Below are positions 7,191 to 14,565 of a DNA stretch of 32,700 nucleotides, piece by piece (within the stretch, counting starts at the first letter, position 1; each line of letters begins with the position of its first letter). The notes below the pieces were generated by a model. The model was not told where the DNA came from. It did no database searches and was given only the letters and a program-made list of their open reading frames with translations. Position numbers and translations under genes: made by a program. Source of the DNA: Cytobacillus stercorigallinarum (GTDB lineage Bacteria > Bacillota > Bacilli > Bacillales > Cytobacillaceae); assembly GCF_014836495.1 (NCBI RefSeq), contig NZ_JACSQT010000021.1:1-32700 (forward strand). The letters run 5' to 3'.

Positions 7191-8903
7191 TTATTGGTAC
7201 TGCACATGATGTAAGTTCGCAAATATTCCTCCAAGGGCGAGTAACTCTTCTTCAGTTCCCTCTTCCGTTATACCATTTTCAGTAACGACCATGATTTTAT
7301 CGGCATTTTTAATCGTGGCAAATCTATGAGCTATAACAAGTGTCGTGCGGTCTCTAGATAACTCGGTTAGGGCCGACTGAATGAGTTTTTCAGTTTCCGT
7401 ATCAAGTGCTGAAGTGGCTTCATCTAAGATTAAAATCGGTGGATTTTTCAAAAACATTCTTGCAATGGCTAAACGTTGCTTTTGCCCACCAGAAAGTTTC
7501 AACCCTCTCTCACCAATTTGTGTATCAAATCCATCAGGTAATGTATCAATCCATTGAGTTAGATGAGCTTTGCTTGCTGCTAATATGATTTCCTCTTCCG
7601 TTGCTTCTAACTTGCCATAAGCAATATTCTCTTTAATGGTGCCTGTAAACAAAAAGACATCTTGTTGCACGATACCAATTTGCTTTCTTAAAGCGTTTTT
7701 TGTCATATCTTGAATGTTGATACCATCAATCGTGATGGCTCCTTTATCGACATCATAAAATCTTGGAATTAATGAACAAATCGTAGACTTTCCAGCGCCT
7801 GAAGGTCCAACAAAGGCAACCGTTTGTCCAGATTGAATATGAAAGTTCAAATCTTGTATAACTTTTTGATTATCACTGTACCCGAATGTGACATCGTGAA
7901 AAGTAATATTCCCTTGTAATGAATCAACTTCTATTGCATCAGGCTTATCATTTATATCTGGGTCTTGATCCATCATTTCTATGAAACGCTTGAACCCCGC
8001 CATTCCTTTTGGATAAAGTTCCATTAACGCACTAATTTTATCAATCGGCTTTAATAGAAGATTGGCATATAATACAAAGGCGACCAACTCTCCTGGTGCT
8101 AACTGATTATTGAACGCTAACCAAGCACCAAAAACTAAAACAGACAGAATTAATACTCTCGTGAGGAAATAGACGCCTGATAATGTGATCCCCATCACTT
8201 TATAACCTCGAAGCTTAGCCGAACGAAACCTTCTATTATCTTTTGTAAATCTTTCAATTTCAAAAGCTTCATTTGTAAAAGACTGAACAACACGGGCACC
8301 AGAAACACTATCTTCCACTCTACCATTCACTTCGGCAATTTCGGTATACATTCTTCTCCATGCTTTATTCATAGAAATATTACAATATGCGATAAGCCAT
8401 ACAAGGAACGGTACAATAAATATTGCTACTAGTGCAAGCTTCACATTAATGGTTAACATGATCCAAAAAGCACCGACAAAAGTCATCACTGCAATAAAAA
8501 GATCTTCTGGTCCATGATGGGCTAACTCACCAATATCCATTAAGTCATTGGTTGTCCGGCTCATAATATGACCGGTTTTCGTATTATCAAAGAAACGAAA
8601 AGATTGCCTCTGCACATGTGTAAATAATTGCTGTCTCATATCTGTTTCAATATTAATACCCAGTTTATGTCCCCAGTAGTTAACAACAAACTGTAGCCCA
8701 GTACTCGTAAAATAAAGAGCAAACAAACCAGCACTAACCGCAACAATCATTGACCAATTGTTTGTTGGTAGTAATTCATCGACAAACCAACTAACAGCTA
8801 ATGGAAAAGCTAATTCTAGTAGAGCAACGATAATGGCGCAACTAAAATCAATAATAAATAGTCTTTTATGGGGTAAATAATAAGTGAAAAATCTTCTAAA
8901 CAT
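7191..8903 (-). CDS. ABC exporter half-transporter (membrane domain fused to ATPase)
   Basis: 570-aa multidrug/lipid-type exporter of the MsbA/Sav1866 class. A six-helix transmembrane domain (about 15-290) is followed by an ATP-binding domain with Walker A GPSGAGKST (366-374), Q-loop VQQDVFLF, signature LSGGQ (470-474), Walker B ILILDE (490-495) and switch His526 (IAHR). All catalytic residues are present, so a homodimer should be active. The substrate is unknown. The start ATG has AGGAG six bases upstream, and a strong promoter (8936-8964) lies just before it. Bacillus genomes carry several such genes, so I give no symbol. Confidence 0.92.
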   Translation of the reverse strand: MFRRFFTYYLPHKRLFIIDFSCAIIVALLELAFPLAVSWFVDELLPTNNWSMIVAVSAGLFALYFTSTGLQFVVNYWGHKLGINIETDMRQQLFTHVQRQSFRFFDNTKTGHIMSRTTNDLMDIGELAHHGPEDLFIAVMTFVGAFWIMLTINVKLALVAIFIVPFLVWLIAYCNISMNKAWRRMYTEIAEVNGRVEDSVSGARVVQSFTNEAFEIERFTKDNRRFRSAKLRGYKVMGITLSGVYFLTRVLILSVLVFGAWLAFNNQLAPGELVAFVLYANLLLKPIDKISALMELYPKGMAGFKRFIEMMDQDPDINDKPDAIEVDSLQGNITFHDVTFGYSDNQKVIQDLNFHIQSGQTVAFVGPSGAGKSTICSLIPRFYDVDKGAITIDGINIQDMTKNALRKQIGIVQQDVFLFTGTIKENIAYGKLEATEEEIILAASKAHLTQWIDTLPDGFDTQIGERGLKLSGGQKQRLAIARMFLKNPPILILDEATSALDTETEKLIQSALTELSRDRTTLVIAHRFATIKNADKIMVVTENGITEEGTEEELLALGGIFANLHHVQYQ

Positions 8904-8935
8904 GCTATTCTCCTAACATTCAAAATATATCTTGG

Positions 8936-8964
8936 ATTATATGCTTCGAAGATAAAAGTTACAA
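8936..8964 (-). promoter_or_regulatory. Sigma-A promoter of the ABC exporter
   Basis: Minus strand TTGTAA (8964-8959), 17-bp spacer, perfect TATAAT (8941-8936). It is located between the nagZ-like stop codon and the ABC start. Confidence 0.65.
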
Positions 8965-8976
8965 TACCTTTTGACT

Positions 8977-10587
8977 TTATTTACACCACTGTTTATTCGT
9001 TTCAACCACTTTTCCTGTTGAATCGTGTATGGAAACTGGTAGACATCCTGTTGCTAACAATTCCCCTGTAAGATAATCACTTACTGCCTGTATACTCGCT
9101 CTCGATTGACTAAATGTAGAAATAAAGCCTTGTACAAAATCCCATTGTTCATAGTGATAAGGAGCTGTTGTCGAAATCACTAATACTGACTTCTCTCCCT
9201 TTTGTAAGTTGTTATTCAATAACGCGTCTTTTTTATGATGTAAAATATAAATTAATCGTTCTGCCTCTTCTTCGGTTGTAACGGTGATTCCTGATTTAAC
9301 TAATAATTCAGTTAACCGTTTGTTCGATTGATGATTACTACCATCATCTATAAATGCCACTTTCTCACCCTTTCGAATCGGAAGTGTCTCATCTCTTTTT
9401 ATAATTGTAATCCCTTTTTCAGCCGCTTCTTTTTCTACCTTAAGATGTTCTTCAGAACGGATGACATCATTCGTGTTATGTTCTTTAATTAGTTGTGCTT
9501 TCAAGTTTAGAATCCTTAGAACAGATAAATCAATTCGTTTCTCACTAATAACCTCCGTTTTGACGGCATTTATCAGCGCCTGCTTAACAGTTCGTGCTTC
9601 GCTTGGCATTAATAATATATCTGCACCAGCCTTAACAGCAGAAATAGCGGCATCCGCTGCTGTAAAAGAGCTAGCAACCGCTTGCATATTTAAGGCGTCT
9701 GTTATCACTACCCCATTAAACCCGAGATGTTCGCGAAGCAGATTCGTTGTTATTGCGTGAGATAGCGATGCTGGATAAAGTGACTTCTCAATATTCGGAT
9801 AAGCAATATGAGCAGTCATAATGGACTGTAGGCCATTGTCTATTAAAAATTGAAAAGGAATGAGCTCATTTTTCTTTAATTGCTCGATAGACTTAGACAC
9901 AGTGGGGAGCCCTTTATGAGAATCAACTGTTACATCACCATGACCTGGAAAATGCTTTGCTACAGCCACTATTCCTTCTTCATGGAGCCCTTTCATAAAA
10001 GCAGCGCTCATCTTTGCACCTAAGTACGGATTTTCCCCAAAAGAGCGGACACCTACAATGGGATTTAATGGATTACTATTCAAATCAACTACTGGTGCGA
10101 AGTTCATATTAAAACCTAATGAATCCAACTCCTCCCCTAATACAGAGGCAACACGTTTTGCAAGTCCAAGATCACCACTAGCTCCTAAAGCCATATTCCC
10201 GGGCATCTCTGTTAAGAATGGGAGGCGATTCACAATTTCTCCACCTTCTTGGTCCACACTTAGAAAGAAAGGAATGCCACGATTGAGGTGCTGTAACTCT
10301 GTTGTAAAACGCTTTGTTTGTTCTATCGATTGAATATTTTCCTTAAAAAAAATGATCCCGCCAGGTTGGAGTTGCTCTATTTCACGAATGATTGAATCAT
10401 TCACACCTATTTGTCCGCTCCCGACTGTTTGATTTAAATCGACCATCAACATCTGCCCTATCTTTTCTTCTAAACTCATTTGATGGAGTTGCTGGGTAAC
10501 GTTCGCTTTTTCGATAGTTAAAGCTTGAACTCCCAAACCATCCTGCAATAGAAACATGAAACAAATACATAATAAGAAACGTCTCAT
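8977..10587 (-). CDS. nagZ: NagZ-type family 3 beta-N-acetylglucosaminidase, exported
   Basis: 536-aa glycoside hydrolase family 3 enzyme that removes N-acetylglucosamine from muropeptides during wall recycling. The GH3 N-terminal barrel shows DQEGG (112-116), the NagZ signature KHFPGHGDVTVDSH with the acid/base dyad Asp222-His224, and the nucleophile Asp297 in VVITDALNM. A shorter C-terminal GH3 domain (about 370-520) follows. The N-terminus (residues 1-22) is a hydrophobic export signal but lacks an obvious lipobox, unlike the lipoprotein NagZ of B. subtilis, which is also about 100 residues longer. The ribosome site is weak (GTGAAAG), and no separate promoter is evident between it and the threonine/serine exporter genes upstream. 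No murQ, murR or amiE neighbour is present. Confidence 0.88.
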   Translation of the reverse strand: MRRFLLCICFMFLLQDGLGVQALTIEKANVTQQLHQMSLEEKIGQMLMVDLNQTVGSGQIGVNDSIIREIEQLQPGGIIFFKENIQSIEQTKRFTTELQHLNRGIPFFLSVDQEGGEIVNRLPFLTEMPGNMALGASGDLGLAKRVASVLGEELDSLGFNMNFAPVVDLNSNPLNPIVGVRSFGENPYLGAKMSAAFMKGLHEEGIVAVAKHFPGHGDVTVDSHKGLPTVSKSIEQLKKNELIPFQFLIDNGLQSIMTAHIAYPNIEKSLYPASLSHAITTNLLREHLGFNGVVITDALNMQAVASSFTAADAAISAVKAGADILLMPSEARTVKQALINAVKTEVISEKRIDLSVLRILNLKAQLIKEHNTNDVIRSEEHLKVEKEAAEKGITIIKRDETLPIRKGEKVAFIDDGSNHQSNKRLTELLVKSGITVTTEEEAERLIYILHHKKDALLNNNLQKGEKSVLVISTTAPYHYEQWDFVQGFISTFSQSRASIQAVSDYLTGELLATGCLPVSIHDSTGKVVETNKQWCK

Positions 10588-10611
10588 CTAGCTTTCACAT
10601 CATTTCATTAA

Positions 10612-10652
10612 ATAATAGAAAAGAGGCGCTATCCGCACCTCTTCTCTATTAT
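10612..10652 (-). terminator. Long hairpin after the ThrE-type exporter genes
   Basis: A 15-bp inverted repeat, ATAATAGAAAAGAGG (10612-10626) with CCTCTTCTCTATTAT (10638-10652), differs by one wobble. The minus-strand RNA continues with only TTTAATG, so termination may be partial and allow read-through into the nagZ-like gene. Confidence 0.6.
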
Positions 10653-11104
10653 GTGTTTTTTGATATTAATTTATGTTTTGCTTTCATAAACAATTGAAAA
10701 AACACTTCTGCAATCACTAGTCCCACCGCAATCGCACCAGATATCATAAATGCCTTTGCAGCCAATTGGATGGCCATATTATAATCATTTAATACAAAAT
10801 GTCTCATTGCATCGTAGGAAATACCACCTGGTACCAATGGAATTATTCCCGCAACACTAAAGATGATAATAGGTGTACGATAGATTTTTGCGAAAATGTG
10901 ACTAATCGCTGAAATGAACACAGCAGAAATTAACGAAGCAGGGATCGCGTCATAATGATTGTTCACAAGAATGATGTAGATGATCCAGCCAACCATTCCA
11001 ACAAAACCACAACGAAGCAATGATTTTCTGGGCGCATTAAAAATGACACCGAACGATGCAGCCGCAATAAAACTTGTAAACAAATGTGTAATAACCATTG
11101 TCAT
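10649..11104 (-). CDS. Threonine/serine exporter, small subunit (ThrE C-terminal half, YjjB type)
   Basis: 151-aa integral membrane protein with about five hydrophobic helices. The segment GIIPLVPGGISYDAM is typical of the ThrE_2/DUF3815 half. In Corynebacterium, ThrE is one protein; here, as in many Firmicutes and as YjjP/YjjB in E. coli, the halves are separate genes. The large half is 22 bases upstream on the same strand, so the two form a translationally close pair. Start ATG (MTMVITHLF) has AGAGG about ten bases upstream. Export of threonine/serine or related amino acids is inferred from the family. Confidence 0.8.
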   Translation of the reverse strand: MTMVITHLFTSFIAAASFGVIFNAPRKSLLRCGFVGMVGWIIYIILVNNHYDAIPASLISAVFISAISHIFAKIYRTPIIIFSVAGIIPLVPGGISYDAMRHFVLNDYNMAIQLAAKAFMISGAIAVGLVIAEVFFQLFMKAKHKLISKNT

Positions 11105-11126
11105 GCATTTCGCACCTCTCTTTCAT

Positions 11127-11885
11127 TTAACTCATTGTTGCAAAGACAACAGCAACCCCAGCACCTATAGCAAATGCCGTTAAAAACGCTTCTGCTCCCT
11201 TAGATAAACCTGAAACAAGATGTCCCGCCATTAAATCTCTTACTGCATTCGTAATCAGTAATCCAGGTACAAGAGGCATGACTGAACCAATAATAATTGT
11301 ATCCAGTTGCTCACCTAAACCGACTTTCACAAACAGCATGGAGATCACACCAATAATTAGAGAGGCAAGAAATTCAGAAAAGAAGCGAATTTGTACTACT
11401 CTCTGTAAAAAAATAAAAGAAAGGAAACCAACACCACCAGCAATAAAGGCAGGAAAAAAATCATCCCACTGGCCTAAAAACATAATCATAAAACAAGCAC
11501 TAGCGATCGCTGCTGCAAGTACCTGTTGATAAATAGGGAATGTATAATTTGCCTGTTCAATTTCCATTAACTTTTCATATGCTTCTTGTCTTGTCAGTTC
11601 GCCATTACTTACTTTTCTAGATACACTATTTACTAATGTTACCTTATATAGATCAGTAGAACGTTCCGAGATTCTGATTAATTTCGCTGGGTTTGTGTCA
11701 TCTGTCGAAAAAACAATTCCAGTAGGAGTAACATAACTATGTGAATTAGGAATCCCTAATGCCTCAGCTATTCTCGTCATCGTATCTTCTACACGATATG
11801 TTTCTGCTCCAGATTGCAGCATAATTTTACCTGCTAATAAACAGAGCTCAATTACTTCAAATACATTTTCATTATTTTTACTCAA
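11127..11885 (-). CDS. Threonine/serine exporter, large subunit (ThrE N-terminal half, YjjP type)
   Basis: 252-aa membrane protein of the ThrE_1/DUF1212 family. A soluble N-terminal domain (1-120) carries the family hallmark CLLAGKIMLQSGAETYRVEDT, in which the SGAETYRVE core is strongly conserved. Five hydrophobic helices follow, with GSVMPLVPGLLITNAVRD. It pairs with the small subunit immediately downstream. The start is TTG, with GGAGGG eight bases upstream; no in-frame ATG is better placed. Confidence 0.83.
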   Translation of the reverse strand: MSKNNENVFEVIELCLLAGKIMLQSGAETYRVEDTMTRIAEALGIPNSHSYVTPTGIVFSTDDTNPAKLIRISERSTDLYKVTLVNSVSRKVSNGELTRQEAYEKLMEIEQANYTFPIYQQVLAAAIASACFMIMFLGQWDDFFPAFIAGGVGFLSFIFLQRVVQIRFFSEFLASLIIGVISMLFVKVGLGEQLDTIIIGSVMPLVPGLLITNAVRDLMAGHLVSGLSKGAEAFLTAFAIGAGVAVVFATMS

Positions 11886-12118
11886 AGAAAAATCCCTCCA
11901 TGTCTGTCAATATCTTATTCTGAAGGTCCATAATTACGCTTAACTATCGTATACGAATTCGTTAAAATAAGGAAGTATTGAGAAGAAATACAGAATTATT
12001 TAATTATATCCCTTCTCAAGTTATGTGAAGGGACATTCATAACTTATAGAATATGTATTTATGTCATATATATAACAGAATACCATTATCGGCATCGTGC
12101 TGAAACTTACGATATAAC
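11886..12118. other. Intergenic region upstream of the exporter operon
   Basis: About 230 bp without an ORF. It holds two overlapping 8-bp palindromes (CGTATACG 11948-11955, CGAATTCG 11954-11961) that may form an operator, and a 7-bp inverted repeat TCCCTTC / GAAGGGA (12009-12033) without a U-run. A weak minus-strand promoter (TTCCTT-17-TACGAT) would overlap the palindromes. Confidence 0.3.
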
Positions 12119-12173
12119 GAAAAAAGGGCTTTAAAAAGGCGACTATATTCGTCATCCTATTTTAAAGAACCCT
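12119..12173 (-). terminator. Terminator of tnrA
   Basis: In the minus-strand RNA, AGGG and CTTTAAAA pair with TTTTAAAG and CCCT (arms 12160-12173 and 12125-12136), followed by TTTTTTCG. Confidence 0.7.
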
Positions 12174-12196
12174 GTCACATTCTATTACATGCAATT

Positions 12197-12535
12197 TTAA
12201 CTAAATCTCTTTCCATTATTCTGCCCCATAAACCTTGCATTGAGCTGTCCTTGTATCATTTTCTTTCTTGTTTCGCGATCTTCTTTCACCTTTTCTTTCT
12301 TATATTCCATGCGTATTTCATCTGTTCTTACACCTTCTTCTCGTTTATTTGCAATATCTATTAACCTTTCTACATCCGAAAAAGAGTATTTGCGATTACC
12401 ACGATCAGACCTTGAAGGAAATATCAATTTCCGTTCTTCATAGTATCTAATTTGCCTTTCGCTTAATCCAGTAAGTTCACTAACAGCGCCAATTGAAATG
12501 ACTTTTCTTTCCTTATATGACCATTCATTTTCCAT
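12197..12535 (-). CDS. tnrA: Nitrogen-limitation regulator TnrA (MerR family)
   Basis: 112-aa MerR-type DNA-binding protein that activates or represses nitrogen genes when glutamine is scarce. The N-terminal helix-turn-helix and wing (about 10-70) contain [20 protein letters not shown] and [20 protein letters not shown], nearly the TnrA/GlnR sequence. The short C-terminus with [13 protein letters not shown] (about 90-102) matches the TnrA tail that binds feedback-inhibited glutamine synthetase; GlnR has a longer, different tail. Start ATG has AGGTGG seven bases upstream. A perfect TATAAT with a TnrA box centred about 49 bases before the start of transcription indicates positive autoregulation, as known for B. 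subtilis tnrA. Confidence 0.93.
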   Translation of the reverse strand: MENEWSYKERKVISIGAVSELTGLSERQIRYYEERKLIFPSRSDRGNRKYSFSDVERLIDIANKREEGVRTDEIRMEYKKEKVKEDRETRKKMIQGQLNARFMGQNNGKRFS

Positions 12536-12569
12536 CTGCAGACCACCTATTTTTAAAGGTTTTATTTCT

Positions 12570-12620
12570 ATTATACAGAATTGTTAAAAAATTTCACTAG
12601 TTATGTTAAAAAAAATAACA
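12570..12620 (-). promoter_or_regulatory. tnrA promoter with TnrA/GlnR box
   Basis: The minus-strand -10 is a perfect TATAAT (12575-12570); the -35 region is poor, as expected of an activator-dependent promoter. The 17-mer TGTTAAAAAAAATAACA (12604-12620) fits TGTNAN7TNACA perfectly. Its centre (12612) is about 49 bases upstream of the predicted start near 12563, the spacing typical of TnrA activation. Confidence 0.8.
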
Positions 12621-12632
12621 TGAAATAAATCA

Positions 12633-12684
12633 CGTTAGATTTTCTTACAATTCAGATGATTTTTTACAACAAACGTTTTAGAAT
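12633..12684 (+). promoter_or_regulatory. TnrA-activated promoter of the FbpA-like operon
   Basis: CGTTAGATTTTCTTACA (12633-12649) matches the extended TnrA consensus TGTNANAWWWTNTNACA at all fixed positions but the first. A plus-strand -10 TAGAAT (12679-12684) places the start near 12691, about 50 bases after the box centre at 12641. No good -35 is visible. Confidence 0.72.
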
Positions 12685-12717
12685 GACATCATCATCAATT
12701 TAAAGGAGCAGAAAAAA

Positions 12718-12864
12718 ATGCAATATTTACGTAAAGCGGTGGAAAAGAAGCGAAATTACTTAATTAAGTTATTACAAGAATATGGTTTGCAAGATCAGAA
12801 GCTTCAAAGCTTAACACTGTCTGAACTTGAAGGATTATCAAAAAAACATTTATCGATTAAATAA
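12718..12864 (+). CDS. Small basic FbpA-like protein
   Basis: 48-aa protein (MQYLRKAVEKKRNYLI...) with the two hallmarks of the Fur-regulated basic protein A family: an N-terminal LRKAVEKKRNYLI helix and a C-terminal LTLSELE motif. In B. subtilis, FbpA-type proteins assist small-RNA-based iron sparing, and small genes (ykzB-ykoL) lie divergently from tnrA under TnrA control. Here the gene sits at that same position behind a TnrA box, with no Fur-box-like sequence seen, so nitrogen rather than iron control is suggested. Ribosome site AAAGGAG stands nine bases before ATG. It is first of a two-gene operon. Confidence 0.75.
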   Translation: MQYLRKAVEKKRNYLIKLLQEYGLQDQKLQSLTLSELEGLSKKHLSIK

Positions 12865-12890
12865 TCAAAATTCATTGGGGGATTTAACAA

Positions 12891-13028
12891 ATGGAAAATG
12901 AAGAAGCAGTTCAATTAGCAAAAAAAATTATTGAACTCGACTTATTAAGAGACGAGATATGGGAGTATTATGCGGCTCTTACAGGAGATGATGCACATAA
13001 ACTTCTTCGTCTTGTACAAAACAGTTAA
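12891..13028 (+). CDS. Very small conserved-looking protein downstream of the FbpA-like gene
   Basis: 45-aa acidic helical protein beginning MENEEAVQLAKKIIELDLL and ending HKLLRLVQNS. No family is recognised with confidence; position suggests correspondence to one of the small ykzB/ykoL genes beside tnrA in B. subtilis. The ribosome site is GGGGGA, eight bases before ATG. The gap to the FbpA-like gene is 26 bases, and the pair ends at the terminator at 13136, so they are one transcript under TnrA. Confidence 0.65.
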   Translation: MENEEAVQLAKKIIELDLLRDEIWEYYAALTGDDAHKLLRLVQNS

Positions 13029-13135
13029 ATCAGGATATTTGTTAAATTCTCTAACTGATTATGTCGAGATTGTGGATAACGTTGGTTATATTACTCCAAT
13101 TCATATATAAAGATTGAACCTATTCCTATATTGAT

Positions 13136-13188
13136 GAAACGAACGCCATTCCTAGTAATAGCGGAATTAGCTCGTTTCTTTTTTTATT
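13136..13188 (+). terminator. Terminator of the TnrA-controlled small-gene operon
   Basis: GAAACGA (13136-13142) pairs with TCGTTTC (13172-13178), with an inner GCCATTCC / GGAATTAGC stem, followed by TTTTTTTATTT. The 107 bases between the operon and this hairpin hold no gene; they include one consensus DnaA nonamer (TGTGGATAA, 13071-13079), probably chance. Confidence 0.85.
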
Positions 13189-13234
13189 TATCCTGAGCAT
13201 TCTGTTTTAGGGCAACCATGTTGTACGAGAAATA

Positions 13235-13243
13235 TGATAAAAT
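13235..13243 (+). promoter_or_regulatory. Possible extended -10 promoter for the 13310 operon
   Basis: TG-A-TAAAAT (13235-13243) stands about 65 bases before the ATG at 13310. No -35 is evident. Confidence 0.35.
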
Positions 13244-13309
13244 GAATATTGAAATCATGTCAGAATTTCCTCATGCTGATTAATATTCCCACTAAAAGGA
13301 GGGTTATCA

Positions 13310-13507
13310 ATGCCCATTTGGTTACTTATTGCCTTTAGTATTTTAGTAGGATTAATTATCATAGAAGAAGTTTTATATTATGTAGTCAATCGTTCACTTC
13401 TTTATAAAACCCGTGAAAATGATGAAAAAGCAATACGAAGCAAACGATGGTCTCATTTAAAAGAAAAGTATATAAAATTCAGAGCGAAAAAAACAGGAGT
13501 TGAGTAA
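13310..13507 (+). CDS. Small single-pass membrane protein
   Basis: 65-aa protein with one N-terminal transmembrane helix (about residues 3-25, WLLIAFSILVGLIII) and a strongly basic cytoplasmic tail rich in Lys/Arg. The function is not recognised. AAAGGAGGG lies six bases before ATG. Its last codons overlap the ribosome site of the next gene, indicating translational coupling with the IscA-fold protein. Confidence 0.7.
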   Translation: MPIWLLIAFSILVGLIIIEEVLYYVVNRSLLYKTRENDEKAIRSKRWSHLKEKYIKFRAKKTGVE

Positions 13508-13508
13508 C

Positions 13509-13790
13509 TTGTTTACAATTACCAAAGAGGCTATTCAGGCACTCTTAGAATGGAGCGGTCAAGACAAAGTAATGATTCGCTTCCGAATTATGACCCCTTG
13601 TTGTAACCAACGGAAATATGATCTTACTCTAACCGATACGATCACAGCACAAGATGCTATTTTTACATATGATACCGTTCAAGTTATTTATCACCCTTCA
13701 GATTTACCTTATCTACAAGACACAATGATTGATTATAGCGATGGTGGATTCTTTATTCGGCACCCACATCCGCTCGTACAACCATTTTAA
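13509..13790 (+). CDS. HesB/IscA-fold protein lacking the C-terminal CxC motif
   Basis: 93-aa protein (MFTITKEAIQALLEW...) whose second half, VQVIYHPSDLPYLQDTMIDY then GGFFIRHPHP, follows the IscA/HesB pattern of a strand, a PYL turn, an IDY strand and a final xNPNA-like segment. The canonical cluster-ligating CGC at the C-terminus is absent (ends HPLVQPF). A CC pair occurs near residue 31 (TPCCNQ). It may therefore not carry an Fe-S cluster in the usual way. Start: the TTG at 13509 has AGGAG about nine bases upstream; the in-frame TTG at 13500 is only one base from it and is rejected. A perfect terminator follows at once. Confidence 0.6.
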   Translation: MFTITKEAIQALLEWSGQDKVMIRFRIMTPCCNQRKYDLTLTDTITAQDAIFTYDTVQVIYHPSDLPYLQDTMIDYSDGGFFIRHPHPLVQPF

Positions 13791-13825
13791 AATTGTTCAA
13801 GAAGCTGCTCTTGAACAATTTTTTT
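13791..13825. terminator. Bidirectional terminator
   Basis: Perfect 12-bp stem AATTGTTCAAGA (13791-13802) / TCTTGAACAATT (13809-13820), followed by a run of T to 13825 on the plus strand and TTTTAAAAT on the minus strand. It closes the operon ending at 13790 and the converging gene ending at 13828. Confidence 0.9.
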
Positions 13826-13827
13826 GA

Positions 13828-14487
13828 TTATAAACTATTCAGTAATTCCGGATAATCATTATGAACAGAATTCACCAATTCTGATACTTTAACCATTTGC
13901 ATTTCATCACTGCCAAAAGGTTTGCATAATGATTTTAACTGAAGTGTATCATTGCTATATATCCACTTATCCCCTGCATCTCCTGTCAACATAACCGGCA
14001 TCCGATGATGAACAGACGACATGATCTCATTTGCTGCTGTGGTTAAAATACAACATGATGTAAAAAGCTCATCCCCTTGTCTATATTCGCTCCAGATTCC
14101 CGCCATCGCAAAGGGCCTTTTGTCAAGCAAAGTGAAATGAAAAGGCTGGCTTTTATGACCTTCTATTTTCTTCCATTCGTAAAAACCATCTGCTAAGACT
14201 AAACAGCGACTGGTACGAAAAGAGTGCTTAAAGCTAGGTTTCACATCCACTGATTCTGCACGGGCATTAATGAAGGAAGTACTATTATGCTTTGCTTTTG
14301 ACCACGGTGGTATGAACCCCCATGTCATTTTCCTCCCAACTTTCTCTCCTTGTTCCTCTATTATAGCTAAAACTTTTTGCCCTGGTGCAATATTATACCT
14401 TGGTAAATCCGCTACCTCATGATAGTAAAATTCAAATGTTTTTTGAAGAATGAATACTTCTTCTGATAAAGTAAATCGACCGCACAT
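13828..14487 (-). CDS. SRAP/HMCES-family abasic-site DNA-protein crosslink protein (YedK type)
   Basis: 219-aa protein that forms a stable thiazolidine link to abasic sites in single-stranded DNA, shielding them during replication. The start must place Cys at position 2: the second of two adjacent ATGs (14487) gives MCGRFTLSEE and lies eight bases from AAAGGGG. Family catalytic residues are all visible: Cys2, Asn74 (FINARAES), Glu104 (DGFYEW) and His160 (SSVHHRMPV). In B. subtilis, related proteins are YoqW and YoaM. It is a monocistronic gene; no LexA box was found upstream. Confidence 0.9.
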   Translation of the reverse strand: MCGRFTLSEEVFILQKTFEFYYHEVADLPRYNIAPGQKVLAIIEEQGEKVGRKMTWGFIPPWSKAKHNSTSFINARAESVDVKPSFKHSFRTSRCLVLADGFYEWKKIEGHKSQPFHFTLLDKRPFAMAGIWSEYRQGDELFTSCCILTTAANEIMSSVHHRMPVMLTGDAGDKWIYSNDTLQLKSLCKPFGSDEMQMVKVSELVNSVHNDYPELLNSL

Positions 14488-14528
14488 CATACCAACCCCT
14501 TTCCTTTTAGAACGTGAACTTTTTACTT

Positions 14529-14561
14529 CAATAAAATAAAAAGAAGGGCATCAGCCCTCCT
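14529..14561 (-). terminator. Terminator of the catalase gene
   Basis: Minus-strand AGGAGGGC-TGAT-GCCCTTCT (14561-14542), followed by TTTTTATTTTATT. It starts five bases after the stop codon. Confidence 0.85.
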
Positions 14562-14565
14562 TTCA

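Noticed and set aside
13071..13079. Consensus DnaA box TGTGGATAA
   Set aside because: Isolated single nonamer with no cluster, no AT-rich unwinding element and no dnaA/dnaN nearby; a chance hit is plausible in 32 kb.
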